Positions 34,073-43,612 are shown, numbered from the stretch's first letter. The stretch is DNA of 47,574 nucleotides from DATKMP01 sp963790045 (GCA_963790045.1 CAWBMS010000017.1:1-47574), one strand, 5' to 3'. Program-made: numbers and translations. Notes: generated by a model from the sequence alone, not told the origin.

Positions 34073-34921
34073 ATGATTTTGCGTGACCGCATTGAACTTT
34101 TTTATCCGCAGGATATTTCAAAAATTGATCGCCAGCAAGCACTGCAAACGTTCAACGAATTAAAATTTTTCTTGAACAACGGCGAGATTCGTTCTGCTTC
34201 CCCTGTCGGCAATGCGAACGATCCTGTTGGCTGGGCGGTGAATGAATGGGTAAAAAAAGGCATTATCCTCGGCTTTCGCCTCGGCGAAATAACGGACGTA
34301 TCTCTTGACGAACATTTTCGTTTCTTCGACAAAAGCACATTGACATTGAAAAAAGTAACGGAAGAATCCGGCGTGCGTATTGTACCCGGTGGGACATCGA
34401 TCCGCGACGGCGCATATCTTGCCAAAGGCACTATTGTTATGCCGCCTGCATATATCAACATCGGTTCATATATTGATGAAGGTACGATGATTGATTCTCA
34501 TGCGCTCGTCGGTTCATGCGCACAAATTGGAAAGCGTGTACATCTCAGCGCAGCTTCACAAATCGGCGGCGTGCTGGAACCCATTGGCGCGCTTCCTGTC
34601 ATTGTGGAAGATAATGTTTTTATCGGTGGCAACTGCGGCATTTACGAAGGTACTGTCATTAAAAAGAATGCAGTGATCGCGACCGGAGTTCACATCACAC
34701 ATTCCACGCCGGTTTATGATCTTGTGAACAACACGATCATACGTTCATCAAAAGAACTGCCGATCATTATTCCTGAAGGAGCAGTTGTTATTCCCGGCAG
34801 CCGAGCAATCGATCAACCATTTGCCAAACAGCATAACCTTTCGGCATACGCACCGTTGATCATAAAATATCGTGATGCTTCGACCGATGCGGCAACAGTA
34901 TTAGAATCGAGTTTACGATGA
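34073..34921 (+). CDS. dapD: 2,3,4,5-tetrahydropyridine-2,6-dicarboxylate N-succinyltransferase
   Basis: DapD performs the succinylation step of lysine and diaminopimelate synthesis. The protein is 282 residues: an N-terminal helical domain, then a left-handed beta-helix of hexapeptide repeats (GGTSIRDGAYLAKGTIVMPP, IDEGTMIDSHALVGSCAQIG, HLSAASQIGGVLEPIGALP, NVFIGGNCGIYEGTVI) and a C-terminal sheet (VVIPGSRAIDQPF). DapD forms trimers. The Glu/Asp and Gly residues around GSYIDEGTMID and GANCGI are those expected. It starts 17 bases after the PfkB stop and overlaps the next gene by ATGA. Confidence 0.92.
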   Translation: MILRDRIELFYPQDISKIDRQQALQTFNELKFFLNNGEIRSASPVGNANDPVGWAVNEWVKKGIILGFRLGEITDVSLDEHFRFFDKSTLTLKKVTEESGVRIVPGGTSIRDGAYLAKGTIVMPPAYINIGSYIDEGTMIDSHALVGSCAQIGKRVHLSAASQIGGVLEPIGALPVIVEDNVFIGGNCGIYEGTVIKKNAVIATGVHITHSTPVYDLVNNTIIRSSKELPIIIPEGAVVIPGSRAIDQPFAKQHNLSAYAPLIIKYRDASTDAATVLESSLR

Positions 34922-35826
34922 AAAGGATTTTGATCGCCGGCAGTAACGGATTGCTCGGTAGCGTCTTTCCATGATGTTAAGCGGATTGACAGAATATGAA
35001 GTGCTCAATACTTCCATCGAACGTTCGTTCGTTTTCGATGATCATTTGTATGATTACACGCAGTTAGACATTACGCAGCGAAGCGACGTAAAAAGTTTGC
35101 TCTCCAGTTTCCAGCCGGATATTATTTTCAATGCCGCTGCCGCAACAAATGTCGATTGGTGCGAATCAAATCGTGAAGAAGCATGGAAGATCAACGTTAC
35201 CGCAGTAGAAAATCTTGCAGAAGCTTCGCGCAAAGTTAGCGCAAAACTTATTCACGTATCTTCCGATTATGTGTTCGATGGTAAGCATGGGCCGTACGAC
35301 GAGCAAGCACCAGTAAATCCGTTGAGCTATTACGGCAAAACAAAATTAGCAAGCGAGAATGCCGTTCGGTCTGCCGGCATTCATTATTCCATTGTGCGAC
35401 CAGTGGTAGTGTATGGATTGGGCATCGGCGTCAAAGCAAATTTTGTGTTGTGGGTTGTAAAAAGTTTACAGAATGGAACTCGCATCCGCATTGTCGACGA
35501 TCAATATGCCAATCCGACATACGTGTGCGATTTAGCAACGTCAATGATTAAACTTTCGGAATCGAATCACAAAGGCATCTTTCACATTTGCGGCAGCGAT
35601 TGGATCAATCGTTATGAATTCGCTGTGAAGATTGCAGAAGTGTGACGGTCTCGATACATCGCTCATCGACCGTATTAAAACATCCGATTTGAATCAACCC
35701 GCACCACGTCCGTTGCAATCAGGATTTATCACGCTTAAAGCGCAAACGCAGCTTGGCATGAAATTTCACTCTGCCACGGAAGGCCTGTTACTGATGAAAC
35801 AGGAATTGGAATCGATTAAAAATTAA
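34918..35826 (+). CDS. RmlD-like sugar-nucleotide reductase (SDR family), frameshifted
   Basis: The opening MKRILIAGSNGLLG is the NAD(P)-binding Rossmann motif. It continues (after a shift near 34963) with LDITQRSDVKSLLSSFQPDI, NAAAATNVDWCESN, HVSSDYVFDGKHGPYDE, the catalytic YYGKTK (YxxxK) and DQYANPTYVCDLA. This is the dTDP-4-dehydrorhamnose reductase (RmlD) pattern. A second shift at about 35641 joins AEV to CGLDTSLIDRIKTSDL and the C-terminal region ending ELESIKN. RmlD reduces the last intermediate of dTDP-rhamnose; a methionine adenosyltransferase beta-like homologue is an alternative. The ATG overlaps the dapD stop by four bases, so the gene belongs to the same operon. Confidence 0.82.
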
Positions 35827-35842
35827 TCCGACAGGAATTTGT

Positions 35843-37108
35843 ATGTTAGATATAAAATTTATTCGCGAGAACAAAGACATAGTTCAAAAAGGTGCGGCAT
35901 CTAAAAATATCGAACTCAATCTTGACGAAATATTTTTTTTAGATGACAAACGACGCGCGTTGATTCAAGAAGGCGATTCGCTCAAAGCAAAACGCAATCA
36001 GGTTTCTGCGCAAGTTGGAAAGATTAAACGTGACGGCGGCGATGCAACGGCTGTAATTGCAGAAATGGAATCGGTAAAGAATCGCATTCTCGAGATCGAT
36101 CCTGAATTACGCGAAATCGAAATTAAGCTGAACAATGTTCTTCTTACGGTTCCGAACATTCCCCATTCCTCCGTTCCTTTCGGAAAAACTCCGGAAGATA
36201 ATCAGGAAATTTTCCGTTGGGGAGATTTACCCAAATCGGATTTTCCGCTGAAACCGCATTGGGAGCTTGCCGACAAGCTCGGTATTTTGGATTTCACACG
36301 CGGCGCAAAAGTATCCGGCGCAGGTTTTCCCTTTTACATCGGCAAAGGTGCAATTCTTGAACGTTCGTTGATCAATTTTTTCCTTGATCAAGCATCGCTT
36401 CGCGGTTATACTGAATTGATGCCGCCGATAGTCGTGAACGAAGACAGCGCACGCGGCACGGGACAAATTCCCGACAAAGAAGATTTGATGTATATCGTCG
36501 AGCGCGATCAATTGTATATGATTCCGACCGCCGAAGTGCCGGTTACAAATTTTCATCGCAATGAAATTTTGGAAGAGACAAAACTTCCGATCAAGTACGC
36601 TGCGTACACACCATGCTTTCGCCGCGAAGCCGGTTCGTACGGCAAAGACGTTCGCGGTTTGAATCGCTTGCATCAATTCGACAAAATTGAACTCGTGAAA
36701 TTCGTGCATCCTTCAACCTCGTACGATGAATTGGAATTACTCAAGCAGGATGCAGAACATTTATTGCAGTTGCTCGGCATTCCCTATCACACGCTGCTGA
36801 TGTGCACCGGCGACATGGGATTTACGCAAGCGAAGAAATACGATCTTGAAGTATGGGCGCCCGGACAACAAAAGTGGCTGGAAGTTTCTTCGTGCAGCAA
36901 CTTCGAAGCATTTCAGGCACGGCGTATGAATGTAAAATTCCGTTCCGGGAACGGCGGTAAACCGGAATTTGTTCATACACTCAACGGATCGGGTCTGGCG
37001 TTGCCGCGCGTCGTTGCTGCAATGCTCGAACACTATCAAACGCCGGAAGGAAAAGTCATCATCCCGAAAGTGCTGCATCCGTACACAAAATTTGAAGTGA
37101 TTGGATAA
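35843..37108 (+). CDS. serS: seryl-tRNA synthetase
   Basis: This 421-residue class II synthetase has an N-terminal tRNA-binding coiled coil (LFFLDDKRRALIQEGDSLKAK... and KRNQVSAQVGKIKRDGG). The catalytic core has motif 2 CFRREAGSYGKDVRGLNRLHQF, the serine-binding TAEVPVT region, and motif 3 LNGSGLALPRVVAAMLEHYQ. The length is standard. It starts 16 bases after the RmlD-like gene. Confidence 0.96.
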   Translation: MLDIKFIRENKDIVQKGAASKNIELNLDEIFFLDDKRRALIQEGDSLKAKRNQVSAQVGKIKRDGGDATAVIAEMESVKNRILEIDPELREIEIKLNNVLLTVPNIPHSSVPFGKTPEDNQEIFRWGDLPKSDFPLKPHWELADKLGILDFTRGAKVSGAGFPFYIGKGAILERSLINFFLDQASLRGYTELMPPIVVNEDSARGTGQIPDKEDLMYIVERDQLYMIPTAEVPVTNFHRNEILEETKLPIKYAAYTPCFRREAGSYGKDVRGLNRLHQFDKIELVKFVHPSTSYDELELLKQDAEHLLQLLGIPYHTLLMCTGDMGFTQAKKYDLEVWAPGQQKWLEVSSCSNFEAFQARRMNVKFRSGNGGKPEFVHTLNGSGLALPRVVAAMLEHYQTPEGKVIIPKVLHPYTKFEVIG

Positions 37109-37137
37109 TTTTGATTTTATTTTTTGAATGGATGTGA

Positions 37138-38898
37138 ATGCGTCCTCTTTTCCGTCTTAAACCTTACCTCATCCGTTACAAACGGACGCTTGTATTTGGA
37201 ATTCTTACGGTCGTTGGCAGTAATCTCTTCACCATCGTACAGCCGAAATTTCTCGGCTACGCTGTCGATGAATTAATGCACGGCATCGAATCACGAACGC
37301 TCGTTTCATCTGATCTTTTGATGTGGGCAGGATTGATTGTTTCTTTTGCACTCATCGCAGGCGTCTTTACGTATCTCACGCGCCAAACGCTCATCGTGAT
37401 GTCGCGCCACATTGAATATGATTTGCGAAACGATTTGCTTTCGCATTTGCAAAAACTGCCCTATTCATATTTTCAAAATACTCCCACCGGCGATTTGATG
37501 GCTCACGCTACGAACGATATCAGTTCCGTACGCAACGCGCTCGGCCCCGGAATTATGTATCCTGCCGATACGAGTATGACTTTGATTCTTGTTCTTGTGA
37601 TGATGTTCACCAGCGACTGGCAATTGACCTTGTTGACGTTGATTCCGATGCCGTTTGTTTCCTATGCTGTGTATCGTCTCGGGAAACTCATCAACAAAAA
37701 ATTTTCCGAACGGCAGGAACAATTTTCAACACTCACAACGCGCGCGCAAGAAACATTATCGGGAATTCGCGTCATCAAGTCGTATGTGCGGGAAGAATTT
37801 GAAGAAGAACGTTTTCGCAAACTGAGTTGGAATTATCTCAAAAAAAATCTCGAACTGGCTCAGGCGCAATCTATTATGTGGCCATTGATGTTCGTGCTGG
37901 TCGGACTTTCGCTCGTCATCACGATTTACTTCGGCGGGCTGAAAGTAATTTCCGGTTCTGTTTCCATCGGAACGTTGACAGCATTCACTGCGTATCTTTC
38001 CATGTTGATCTGGCCGATGATCGCACTCGGCTGGGTAACGAATATTTTACAGCAAGGCGCTGCATCGATGGAACGCATCGGTAAAATATTCGATAAAGTA
38101 CCGGATATTCAAAACAACGATGCAACGGATTACACCATCAAAGATATTGAAGGCGATATCGAATTCAACGATATGTCGTTCACACATAAAGATGCAGTAC
38201 AACCAACGCTTAAAAATATCAACCTCAAGATCGAACACGGCACAACGCTTGCCATTGTTGGTTATACCGGATCGGGAAAATCGACCTTAGTCAATCTTCT
38301 TCCCCGATTGTATGATATAACATCCGGCCAATTATCGATTGACGGAAAAGCTATTCGAACGATTCCGCTGGAAGTATTGCGCACCAATATCGGCTTCGTG
38401 CCGCAAGAGACATTTTTATTTTCGGATACGATTGCAGAAAATATTTGTTACGGCGTCGACGAATTAACCCAAAAAGAACTTGTCGAAGTCGCAGACATCG
38501 CACAAATTTCAAAAGACATTTCGGAATTTCCAAAACATTTTGAAACAACCATCGGCGAACGCGGCATTACGCTTTCCGGCGGACAGAAACAACGCACCAG
38601 CATTGCCCGCGCCGTGATGCGCAAGCCGAAGATTTTAATTTTAGATGATGCACTTTCTGCGGTCGATACCTATACCGAAGAACGCGTCTTGCAGCGGCTG
38701 CGTGAATTTATGAAAGGCAGAACGAGCATCATCATCAGTCATCGTATTTCGACTGTGAAGGATGCACAAATGATTATCGTGCTGCAAAACGGTGCTATCG
38801 TGGAACGCGGCACGCACGACGATCTGGTTGCGTTCAACGGTATTTATGCGGACTTGCACAAGAAGCAGCTCCTCGAACAAGAATTAGAGCAATTATAA
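37138..38898 (+). CDS. ABC exporter half-transporter A (ATPase fused to membrane domain)
   Basis: This 586-residue type IV ABC half-transporter has six predicted membrane helices (for example FGILTVVGSNLFTIVQPKFL, WAGLIVSFALIAGVFTYL, MTLILVLVMMFTSDWQLTLL) followed by the nucleotide-binding domain. That domain has Walker A VGYTGSGKST, the Q loop GFVPQETFLFSDT, a canonical signature LSGGQKQR, Walker B ILILDDALSAVD and the H-loop His in IISHRISTV. The catalytic Glu after Walker B is Asp (LDDALS), which marks the degenerate ATP site of heterodimeric exporters. The partner follows two bases downstream. Likely cargo: lipid, peptide or drug (not determinable). Confidence 0.93.
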   Translation: MRPLFRLKPYLIRYKRTLVFGILTVVGSNLFTIVQPKFLGYAVDELMHGIESRTLVSSDLLMWAGLIVSFALIAGVFTYLTRQTLIVMSRHIEYDLRNDLLSHLQKLPYSYFQNTPTGDLMAHATNDISSVRNALGPGIMYPADTSMTLILVLVMMFTSDWQLTLLTLIPMPFVSYAVYRLGKLINKKFSERQEQFSTLTTRAQETLSGIRVIKSYVREEFEEERFRKLSWNYLKKNLELAQAQSIMWPLMFVLVGLSLVITIYFGGLKVISGSVSIGTLTAFTAYLSMLIWPMIALGWVTNILQQGAASMERIGKIFDKVPDIQNNDATDYTIKDIEGDIEFNDMSFTHKDAVQPTLKNINLKIEHGTTLAIVGYTGSGKSTLVNLLPRLYDITSGQLSIDGKAIRTIPLEVLRTNIGFVPQETFLFSDTIAENICYGVDELTQKELVEVADIAQISKDISEFPKHFETTIGERGITLSGGQKQRTSIARAVMRKPKILILDDALSAVDTYTEERVLQRLREFMKGRTSIIISHRISTVKDAQMIIVLQNGAIVERGTHDDLVAFNGIYADLHKKQLLEQELEQL

Positions 38899-38900
38899 TT

Positions 38901-40703
38901 ATGCAAGAAGAAGAAGTTTTGGGAAAAGCGTACGATGCACGGCTGATGCGGCGGTTGGTAAAATATCTCCGTCCGTATAAGTGGTATGTGGCGCTCGGTA
39001 TTTTGCTCAGCTTGCTTGTCAGCGGTATGGAAGCCGTGCGTCCGTATTTCATCAAGATCGCTGTCGATACCAACATCGCGCAGCACGATCCACATGGGTT
39101 GCTTGTTACCACGTTAATTTTTCTTGCCGTGCTTGTCGTTCGCGGATTCATTCAATATGCCAACGCATATCTTACGCAATGGATCGGACAGCGAACAATT
39201 TATGATTTGCGCATGGAAATCTTCCATCATCTTCAACAACTCTCGTTAAAATTTTTCGACCGTAATCCCATCGGACGGCTTGTGACGCGCGTGACGAACG
39301 ACGTGGAAGTGCTGAACGATATGTTTTCATCAGGCATTGTGATGGTGTTCAGCGATGTCTTCACCATCATCGGTATTTTTTATTTTATGTTTTCGATGAA
39401 TTGGAAATTAACGCTAATCACATTAAGCGTTCTGCCGTTTCTCTTTTACGGAACATTTCTTTTTCGCCGAAAAGCTCGCGAAGCATATCGTGAAGTGCGG
39501 TTACAAATTGCACGCATCAACACATTTATGCAGGAACATATTACCGGCATGTTGGTCGATCAAATTTTCAATCGGGAAAAGAAATCCTTCGATAAATTTG
39601 CCGAGATTAATGCCGCGCATCGCCAAGCCAATATCGATTCCATTTTTTATTACGCCGTGTTTTATCCTTGTGTGGATTTGATCGGCGCTATTGCTGTCGG
39701 CCTCATCATCTGGTATGCCGGCGGAAATGCGCTTGACGGCGTTGTAACGGTCGGAACCGTGATGGCATTCGTGCAATTCAACGAAATGTTCTGGCGCCCT
39801 ATTCGTGACTTGTCGGAAAAATATAATATTCTGCAAACCGCGATGGCTTCATCGGAACGCATCTTTCAATTGTTGGACGACAAAACGATTCTCTCGCTTC
39901 ATCCTGTACCTGCAAATCTTGATCACGTCCGCGGGGACATTGAATTTAAAAATGTCTGGTTTGCGTACAATCCACCATCCGATGGAGAGCGTTCACCTGA
40001 ATGGATATTAAAAAACATTTCATTCTCCATCAAACAAGGTGAATCGGTTGCAATTGTCGGGCACACCGGCGCAGGCAAAACAACGATCATCAATCTCTTG
40101 AGCCGTTTTTATGATGTTCAACAAGGCGAAATATTGATCGACGGCATCAACATCCAGCATGTGCGCCCGCAAGATTTACGGAAACATATCGGCGTTGTCT
40201 TGCAAGATGTGTTTCTCTTTTCCGGCGATATTAAAGGCAATCTCAACTTAGGCAATGATTCAATTCCCCTGGATCGTGTCAAAGCCGCTGCGCGCATGGT
40301 CGGCGCACACAAATTTATCGAGCAGCTTGTCGGCGGATATGACGGCGTAGTGAAAGAACGTGGCGCAACGCTTTCTACCGGACAAAAACAATTGCTCTCG
40401 TTTGCACGCGCGCTTGCCTTCGATCCGCGCATTTTGATTTTAGATGAAGCAACCTCCAGCGTCGATACGGAAACAGAATTGCTGATTCAAAAAGCAATTA
40501 AAAAAATGTTACGAGGTCGTACATCGATCGTCATCGCACACCGACTTTCCACCATTCAAAGTGCAGACAAAATTATTGTAATGCACAAAGGCGAAGTGCG
40601 CGAAATGGGAACGCATCAGCAGTTGCTGGCGCTCAACGGAATTTATCGAAAGCTGTACCAGTTGCAATATAAAGATCAAGAACTCAGAACATCATCACAT
40701 TGA
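38901..40703 (+). CDS. ABC exporter half-transporter B (ATPase fused to membrane domain)
   Basis: This 600-residue partner of the preceding gene has six predicted membrane helices (ALGILLSLLVSGMEAVRPYF, VTTLIFLAVLVVRGFIQYAN, ...VMVFSDVFTIIGIFYFMFSM). Its nucleotide-binding domain has Walker A VGHTGAGKTT, a variant signature LSTGQKQL, Walker B ILILDEATSSVD with the catalytic Glu present, and the H-loop IVIAHRLST. The variant signature of this subunit (Thr for the first Gly) would face the LDD Walker B of subunit A, so together they build one degenerate and one canonical ATP site, the arrangement known from TM287/288 and BmrCD. Confidence 0.93.
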   Translation: MQEEEVLGKAYDARLMRRLVKYLRPYKWYVALGILLSLLVSGMEAVRPYFIKIAVDTNIAQHDPHGLLVTTLIFLAVLVVRGFIQYANAYLTQWIGQRTIYDLRMEIFHHLQQLSLKFFDRNPIGRLVTRVTNDVEVLNDMFSSGIVMVFSDVFTIIGIFYFMFSMNWKLTLITLSVLPFLFYGTFLFRRKAREAYREVRLQIARINTFMQEHITGMLVDQIFNREKKSFDKFAEINAAHRQANIDSIFYYAVFYPCVDLIGAIAVGLIIWYAGGNALDGVVTVGTVMAFVQFNEMFWRPIRDLSEKYNILQTAMASSERIFQLLDDKTILSLHPVPANLDHVRGDIEFKNVWFAYNPPSDGERSPEWILKNISFSIKQGESVAIVGHTGAGKTTIINLLSRFYDVQQGEILIDGINIQHVRPQDLRKHIGVVLQDVFLFSGDIKGNLNLGNDSIPLDRVKAAARMVGAHKFIEQLVGGYDGVVKERGATLSTGQKQLLSFARALAFDPRILILDEATSSVDTETELLIQKAIKKMLRGRTSIVIAHRLSTIQSADKIIVMHKGEVREMGTHQQLLALNGIYRKLYQLQYKDQELRTSSH

Positions 40704-40718
40704 AGTATCAAAAATCGA

Positions 40719-41303
40719 ATGCCCAGCGATTCTACAACACATATTTTTGATGCAACTTTTGTTGTCGTTGACGTTGAGACAACAGGGCTGAGTCCCACCG
40801 CTGACCGCATGACTGAAATTGCTATGATGAAAGTGAAGAACAGCGTACTGGTCGATGAATTTTCCACGCTCATCAATCCGTTGATAACGATTCCAGCAGA
40901 AATCACTCGGCTGACCGGCATAGATAATTTAATGGTACAAGATGCACCGCCGGCGCGCGAAGTTGTACCATATATCGCTGAATTTCTTGGTGATGCAATT
41001 TTTGTTGCGCACAATGCACAATTCGATTGGGGATTCGTTTCTGAAACGGCAATACGCGAGCGGGGAATCGGTTTGGACAATCCGCAATTGTGCACGGTGA
41101 AACTCAGCAAGAAAATTCTACCGCATCTGCCCAGTAAATCGCTTGGCCCCGTCACACAAGCGCTCGGCATCACTATTCCCGAACGCCACCGTGCTTCCGG
41201 CGACGCTTATGCAACAGCATTGGTGTTGGTGAAATATCTTTCGTTCCTCCAAAAAAAACATGAGATACACACCGTTGGAGAGTTATTGAAATTCCAAAGA
41301 TAA
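40719..41303 (+). CDS. DnaQ-like 3'-5' exonuclease (DEDDh family)
   Basis: The protein is 194 residues. Exo I is VVVDVETTGLSP (Asp and Glu), Exo II is VAHNAQFDWGF, and Exo III is HRASGDAYAT, giving the complete DEDDh set of two-metal ligands. It resembles the proofreading epsilon subunit and the stand-alone exonucleases; without a polymerase domain or epsilon-type C-terminal alpha-binding segment I cannot decide between them. It starts 15 bases after the ABC exporter and ends at a bidirectional terminator. Confidence 0.85.
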   Translation: MPSDSTTHIFDATFVVVDVETTGLSPTADRMTEIAMMKVKNSVLVDEFSTLINPLITIPAEITRLTGIDNLMVQDAPPAREVVPYIAEFLGDAIFVAHNAQFDWGFVSETAIRERGIGLDNPQLCTVKLSKKILPHLPSKSLGPVTQALGITIPERHRASGDAYATALVLVKYLSFLQKKHEIHTVGELLKFQR

Positions 41304-41307
41304 TAAT

Positions 41308-41341
41308 AAAGTCATCCTTCGATAAAGCTCAGGATGACTTT
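41308..41341. terminator. bidirectional terminator between the exonuclease and anti-sigma genes
   Basis: The 11-bp perfect stem AAAGTCATCCT/AGGATGACTTT (41308-41318 with 41331-41341) separates two convergent genes. A/T flanks on both sides allow termination in both directions; it overlaps neither stop codon. Confidence 0.7.
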
Positions 41342-41346
41342 ATAAA

Positions 41347-42639
41347 TTATTTACCAGAATTATTCACCGAAGAATCGTTCCGTGCGCGCTCTTGATCCTG
41401 CTGTGTTGGAACTTGATGAATCGTCATCGAATGCCGAACGCGCGGCGTAACAAGAACTTGATCGAACGAATTATTCTGCCCTTCGCCGGGAGCAGGAAAC
41501 TCCACACGCAATAAATTTTCATCTTCCGGTGATGATGCCTGAAGCGGTTGCGGGATTGGAAAATTTCGTGTCACGCGATTAAAATCCCTTGCCATCATGC
41601 GGCGGACCAATTCGATCCGGCGGGATTCGATAACAGCCATATTTTCCTGTACTTGCCGTCTGATATTTTGTACATCGACCTGAACGCGGGAATAAACCAT
41701 GGTATCAGGAGTAATAACAACAAACTGTAAATCAGCATCACGCTGTGGAATATTTTGATAGATACGTTCCGCTTTCACAACCGGTGAATGTTTCGTACTA
41801 ACAGTGAACTGTGCATCGTTCTTTGCAAGATAGTTCTCTAACCGCACACGCTGCGCCGGCTCAAGGCACGAAACAATACCCGTCACCATAAACCTGTTCA
41901 ACTTCGGCAAATCCTGTGCAATTGCGACTGCATTATTTTCATCAACCAAGACAGAAGATTCAATTTGCTTGCCTGCCAATTCCAGCAGCGAATCGATTGC
42001 GCGGTGTTGCTCTGCCGTCGGTTGAACTTCGGCAAGCATCTTCTCTACCGTTACCGACTTTGCGGATCGCTGATTATTCTTTCCCACTTCAATGCGATAT
42101 CCTTTACGGGCATTGGCATCGACACGAAGCGTTGTGTGTGTGTTATCATCCAACGAAAGCGTTCCGAACAGTGCAAATTGCAATGTATGATCTTTATCGA
42201 TCTTGGAAAACAGCGGAAGCAGTTTCCCTTGCAACAAACCTTTTTGATATACTTCACGCGCCGCCATCGATTTTTCATTGACGAATTGTGCAAGACGCAT
42301 TCGATTCTGCATCACCAAAACGCCAGCCGCAACAGCCATGACAATTACCGCCGTCGATACTGCGGGAACAAATCGCCGCGGGAACGGCAAGAGATTGGGC
42401 TTTTCTTTTTTCTGATCTTCTAATTCCATGGAAAGCCGCGTCCAGAATCCGATATGTGGCTCAAGCTTCGGTTTCTGTGCAAGAAGAATTTTCATGCGTT
42501 TCAGTTCTTCCACATACGAACGAACCTCTGCATTTTCCTGCATACAGCGCTCAACGTCTTTCACGTCCGCCTCATTCAACTGTCCATCGACATATAACGA
42601 CAACTTCTCTAAAAGACTATTCTGTCTCAATATATTCAT
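41347..42639 (-). CDS. membrane-anchored anti-sigma factor-like protein
   Basis: With the start at 42639 (MNILRQNSLLEKLSLYVDGQ, GGAGG upstream) the protein has 430 residues. The N-terminal 60 residues resemble the anti-sigma fold: LSLYVDGQLNEADVKDVERCMQENAEVRSYVEEL. The HxxxCxxC zinc motif is absent. A single transmembrane helix at about 90-110 (VPAVSTAVIVMAVAAGVLVM) is followed by a large region outside the membrane with a helical part rich in Glu/Arg (EPAQRVRLENYLAK). The frame continues upstream without a stop into the sigma factor C-terminus, see the finding. Its position after an ECF sigma factor supports the role. Confidence 0.78.
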   Translation of the reverse strand: MNILRQNSLLEKLSLYVDGQLNEADVKDVERCMQENAEVRSYVEELKRMKILLAQKPKLEPHIGFWTRLSMELEDQKKEKPNLLPFPRRFVPAVSTAVIVMAVAAGVLVMQNRMRLAQFVNEKSMAAREVYQKGLLQGKLLPLFSKIDKDHTLQFALFGTLSLDDNTHTTLRVDANARKGYRIEVGKNNQRSAKSVTVEKMLAEVQPTAEQHRAIDSLLELAGKQIESSVLVDENNAVAIAQDLPKLNRFMVTGIVSCLEPAQRVRLENYLAKNDAQFTVSTKHSPVVKAERIYQNIPQRDADLQFVVITPDTMVYSRVQVDVQNIRRQVQENMAVIESRRIELVRRMMARDFNRVTRNFPIPQPLQASSPEDENLLRVEFPAPGEGQNNSFDQVLVTPRVRHSMTIHQVPTQQDQERARNDSSVNNSGK

Positions 42640-43213
42640 GCACTGTACCTCCTTGAGCAACGGTTCGATTACCTTGCGCAGCATTGTGCGTCCGCGCGAG
42701 ATTCGCGATTTCACCGTTCCCAATTCACAATCCATAATTTCTGCAATTTCTTCGGTACGGCAATCCTTCGATGTCTTTCAAAATGACAGCCGTGCGAAAT
42801 TTTTCCGGCAATTTTTGTAATCCTAACGAAACAATTTCATGGTCGTCTCTATTTTCCGGTTCCACGGAAAGTTTTAATTCTATTTCCCGATCCGCACCGT
42901 CATCCAATGTCTGGAAGGAAAAGAACTTTCGTGTTTTCTTTCTGCGCAGTTCATCGCGGCTTCGGTTCACCGCAATGCGGTACAACCAAGTATAAAAAGA
43001 TGATTCAAATCGGAAATTCGGCAGTGCGTGGTATGCTTTGATGAAAACTTCTTGGGAAAGATCGTTGATGAAATCGCGGTCGTGGAAAATGGAATACAGC
43101 AAATTACGAATGCGTTCCTGATGCCGCTCGACCAATACACGGTATGTATCTTGATTGCCCGCCTGAAATAAATGAATCAGGCGCTCGTTGTCGAATTCAC
43201 GCAGTGTTGCTAT
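42640..43213 (-). CDS. ECF RNA polymerase sigma factor, RpoE-like (frameshifted)
   Basis: Sigma2 is visible: FDNERLIHLFQAGNQDTYRV, LYSIFHDRDFINDLSQEVFIKAYHALPNF and SSFYTWLYRIAVNRSRDELRR. Sigma4 is visible as LQKLPEKFRTAVILKDIEGL and, after a frame change near 42760, EEIAEIMDCELGTVKSRISRGRTMLR, the helix-turn-helix that reads the -35 element. This is the group IV (ECF) pattern. The conserved part reaches back to about 43213, but no ATG is in frame there, so the start is approximate. The frame does not stop before the anti-sigma ATG. It is expected to direct an envelope-stress or other extracytoplasmic regulon with its anti-sigma. Confidence 0.82.
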
Positions 43214-43612
43214 CGGAAATTGTAACTGTTCAATGTGGTGCCATTCGTTCTTTTGCTGTCACATCTGAAGGTACAAAACTTCTTTCACGAACTCCACCTG
43301 CATTTACACTTCCCTGCCATCTGGATTCCGGTAAAGAAATTGCTACGCTTCCACTTGTTTCTCCTGCTTCCATATCTTTTACGTCTTTTCAGAGTTATAG
43401 ACGAGAAAACCATAGGTGGAGTTCCTCAAATATTCATCGTCTCGTGTTTATATGGAGCTTTTAAGAAACTTTAATTTCTAATTTCCGTGCAACCATGGTC
43501 GTTGCCATCACAACGCCGACGAAATGAATACACATAGAATGGCGGCAGAGTAAAGTTGAAAATAAATTCCAAAACAGCGATGATGAATTACCAAAGTCGA
43601 AATAAATCTTTT
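43214..43612. other. intergenic region with a long-range inverted repeat
   Basis: About 400 bases between the sigma factor and the VOC gene have no convincing gene. Open frames here lack ribosome binding sites and recognisable families. An 11-bp perfect inverted repeat GAACTCCACCT (43289-43299) / AGGTGGAGTTC (43414-43424) encloses 114 bases. Part of this stretch should be the sigma-gene promoter. Confidence 0.4.

Noticed and set aside
36227..36709. Open frame of 160 codons on the minus strand
   Set aside because: It is antisense to serS, which is an intact well-supported gene.
43240..43400. Short minus-strand frame of about 47 codons (MEAGETSGSVAISLPESRW...)
   Set aside because: No ribosome binding site or family, and it overlaps the inverted repeat; too little support to call a gene.
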